A stretch of DNA of 64,000 nt from Jacaranda mimosifolia. Its lineage: Eukaryota > Streptophyta > Magnoliopsida > Lamiales > Bignoniaceae. The translations under genes were made by a program, and so were the position numbers. The notes under the pieces are model-generated. The model had not been told where the DNA came from. It worked only from the letters and a program-made list of their open reading frames with translations, and did not search any database. The stretch spans positions 36,250,690 through 36,314,689 of the forward strand of contig CM032118.1 in the NCBI GenBank assembly GCA_018894105.1, in the 5' to 3' direction. Shown here in pieces: positions 63,002 to 64,000 of the stretch. How positions within the stretch are numbered: the first letter of the stretch is position 1; every line of letters begins with the position of its first letter.

Positions 63002-63829
63002 ATGAATCAAAACAAACTTGATTTTTCTAAAGGTTCTTATAATAGAAAAATTATATCACTTGAGTTTAATAAAGATCGTTGGATTTTATTTAGAAAATGG
63101 TTTTTTGATAATTTTAATAAAGATCAACAAAATTATTTTCAAACAGAATTTTATAAATTCGTAGAAGAAAAAAATCAAATAATACCTTTTGTTCCTTGGT
63201 TTTTGGTTAATTATATTGAACCTCAAATTTCTGTTCTTGAAAGAACTTATATTTATGATAATGGTAGGAAAGAAAAAACTGTTTTCCCTCCACAAGATTC
63301 TTTTGTTATTGAAGGTAATAATAAATTTTCTTTTGTTGCATTTTATAAGATGCTTGAAAATGATACAGCTGTTGTTACTACTCGTAATATGAATGTTTTA
63401 ATCAAACAGCAAAATTATGCTAATTTATATTTAAATGTACTTGGTGAAAATATTTACCAACTTGATCAAAGATTAAATAATATAATTGTTAATATGGAAA
63501 AATTAAATAAAAATATTAATAATTTGGAAGAAAAAATTGATAAACAATTTGTTCATCCTGCTCCTGATCAGATTGTAATGCCTTCTATTCAGCCCCCTCC
63601 TGAAGTTAATGATTTTATTGTTAGGGATGTTTCTGAAATAGAAAAGGTAATAACTAAGAAATTTGCTGAATTTAGGATTTCTACTCTTAATAAGAAGTTA
63701 GATGAGAATGATTATAATAATAAAGTTAGGGAAGAGATTAATAAAATTCAGAATTATGCAGATAGGCCAACAATGAGAACTTATTATTATCCTAGGCCTA
63801 CACCACAAGATGTTTTGCATGAAGAATAA
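63002..63829 (+). CDS. Viral coiled-coil ORF, probable N-terminal part of a coat/polyprotein
   Basis: 275 codons, starting 14 nt after the movement protein stop, the tight spacing typical of caulimovirid genes. The N-terminal half (residues 1-130) is aromatic and charged (e.g. RWILFRKWFFDNFNKDQQ). Residues about 150-180 form a predicted coiled coil (QRLNNIIVNMEKLNKNINNL), as in virion-associated or capsid-leader proteins. A Pro-rich hinge and a second helical region follow. The stop taa at 63827-63829 is followed in the same frame by a coat-protein-like segment, so the ORF may be the front of a larger protein interrupted by one stop. I do not recognise a specific family for residues 1-130. 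AT-biased codons match the upstream viral ORF. Confidence 0.65.
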   Translation: MNQNKLDFSKGSYNRKIISLEFNKDRWILFRKWFFDNFNKDQQNYFQTEFYKFVEEKNQIIPFVPWFLVNYIEPQISVLERTYIYDNGRKEKTVFPPQDSFVIEGNNKFSFVAFYKMLENDTAVVTTRNMNVLIKQQNYANLYLNVLGENIYQLDQRLNNIIVNMEKLNKNINNLEEKIDKQFVHPAPDQIVMPSIQPPPEVNDFIVRDVSEIEKVITKKFAEFRISTLNKKLDENDYNNKVREEINKIQNYADRPTMRTYYYPRPTPQDVLHEE

Positions 63830-64000
63830 GATTTAGTTCTTAACAATTCTTATAATGGTAAAAGCATCTATGAATGGAATTTGGATGGTTTTACTGAACG
63901 ACATATTTATAATTTGGTGCATCGTATGTTAATGTATTGTACTATTTGCAAGAATAATGGTAATAGTGATAATACTATCGCAAAAATAATTATTGCAGGT
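63830..64000 (+). pseudogene. Coat-protein-like region of the caulimovirid, partial at window edge
   Basis: In the same frame as the preceding ORF and directly after its taa stop, 57 codons remain open to the window edge. They include NGKSIYEWNLDGFTER, YNLVHRMLMYCTICKNNG and TIAKIIIAG. This order resembles the capsid (gag-like) region of plant pararetroviruses, which normally continues with a tryptophan-containing block and a zinc knuckle outside this window. There is no Met between the stop and the conserved part until well inside it, so independent initiation is unlikely. It is labelled pseudogene because of the stop, but readthrough cannot be excluded. Confidence 0.6.

Overview
The window is nuclear DNA from a flowering plant, most likely a eudicot. 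Genes are split by short GT-AG introns, long AT-rich intergenic stretches separate them, and the intergenic DNA is crowded with plant transposons: Tourist-like and hAT MITEs, SINEs, a Ty3/gypsy Tat-type retrotransposon and an endogenous pararetrovirus. No bacterial-style operons are present. The species cannot be named from the sequence.

Layout. 654-3150 (+): 3' part of a manganese-type metal tolerance protein (CDF family), whose first exon lies off the left edge. 4430-5351 (+): plastid-type DUF2358 protein, followed at 5.68-5.98 kb by a collapsed partial copy of its own promoter and 3' end. 9544-18066 (-): B3-type mitotic cyclin (CYCB3-1) in about 24 small exons, with one 36-nt exon duplicated in tandem and a Tourist-like MITE in an intron. 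20062-24771 (-): KDO-8-phosphate synthase (KDSA), 13 exons, 290 aa. 25.1-28.4 kb: a cluster of related Tourist-like MITEs, an unexplained GC-richer island and two SINEs with clear target-site duplications. 32061-33541 (+): ZIP zinc/iron transporter, three exons. 34926-47296: a decayed LTR retrotransposon with gag, protease, RT, RNase H, a second RNase H, integrase split by another transposon, an ~87-bp tandem repeat and an antisense gene. 47.3-53.7 kb: hAT-type MITEs and low-complexity DNA. 53788-56223 (-): intronless PPR-SMR protein like EMB2217. 58083-59493 (+): secreted proline-rich X8 (CBM43) protein. 61899 to the right edge (+): endogenous caulimovirid sequence with movement protein, a coiled-coil ORF and the start of a coat-protein-like region.

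The cellular genes are unrelated housekeeping or developmental genes, each with its own promoter: metal transport, plastid protein, cell cycle, pectin RG-II sugar synthesis, organelle RNA metabolism and cell wall. The most unusual material is the viral block at the right edge, where one in-frame stop separates the coiled-coil ORF from a coat-protein-like region. Next come the Tat element with its antisense gene, and the tandem exon duplication in CYCB3-1. Exon boundaries were read by eye from splice signals, reading frame and known family sequence, without transcript evidence.
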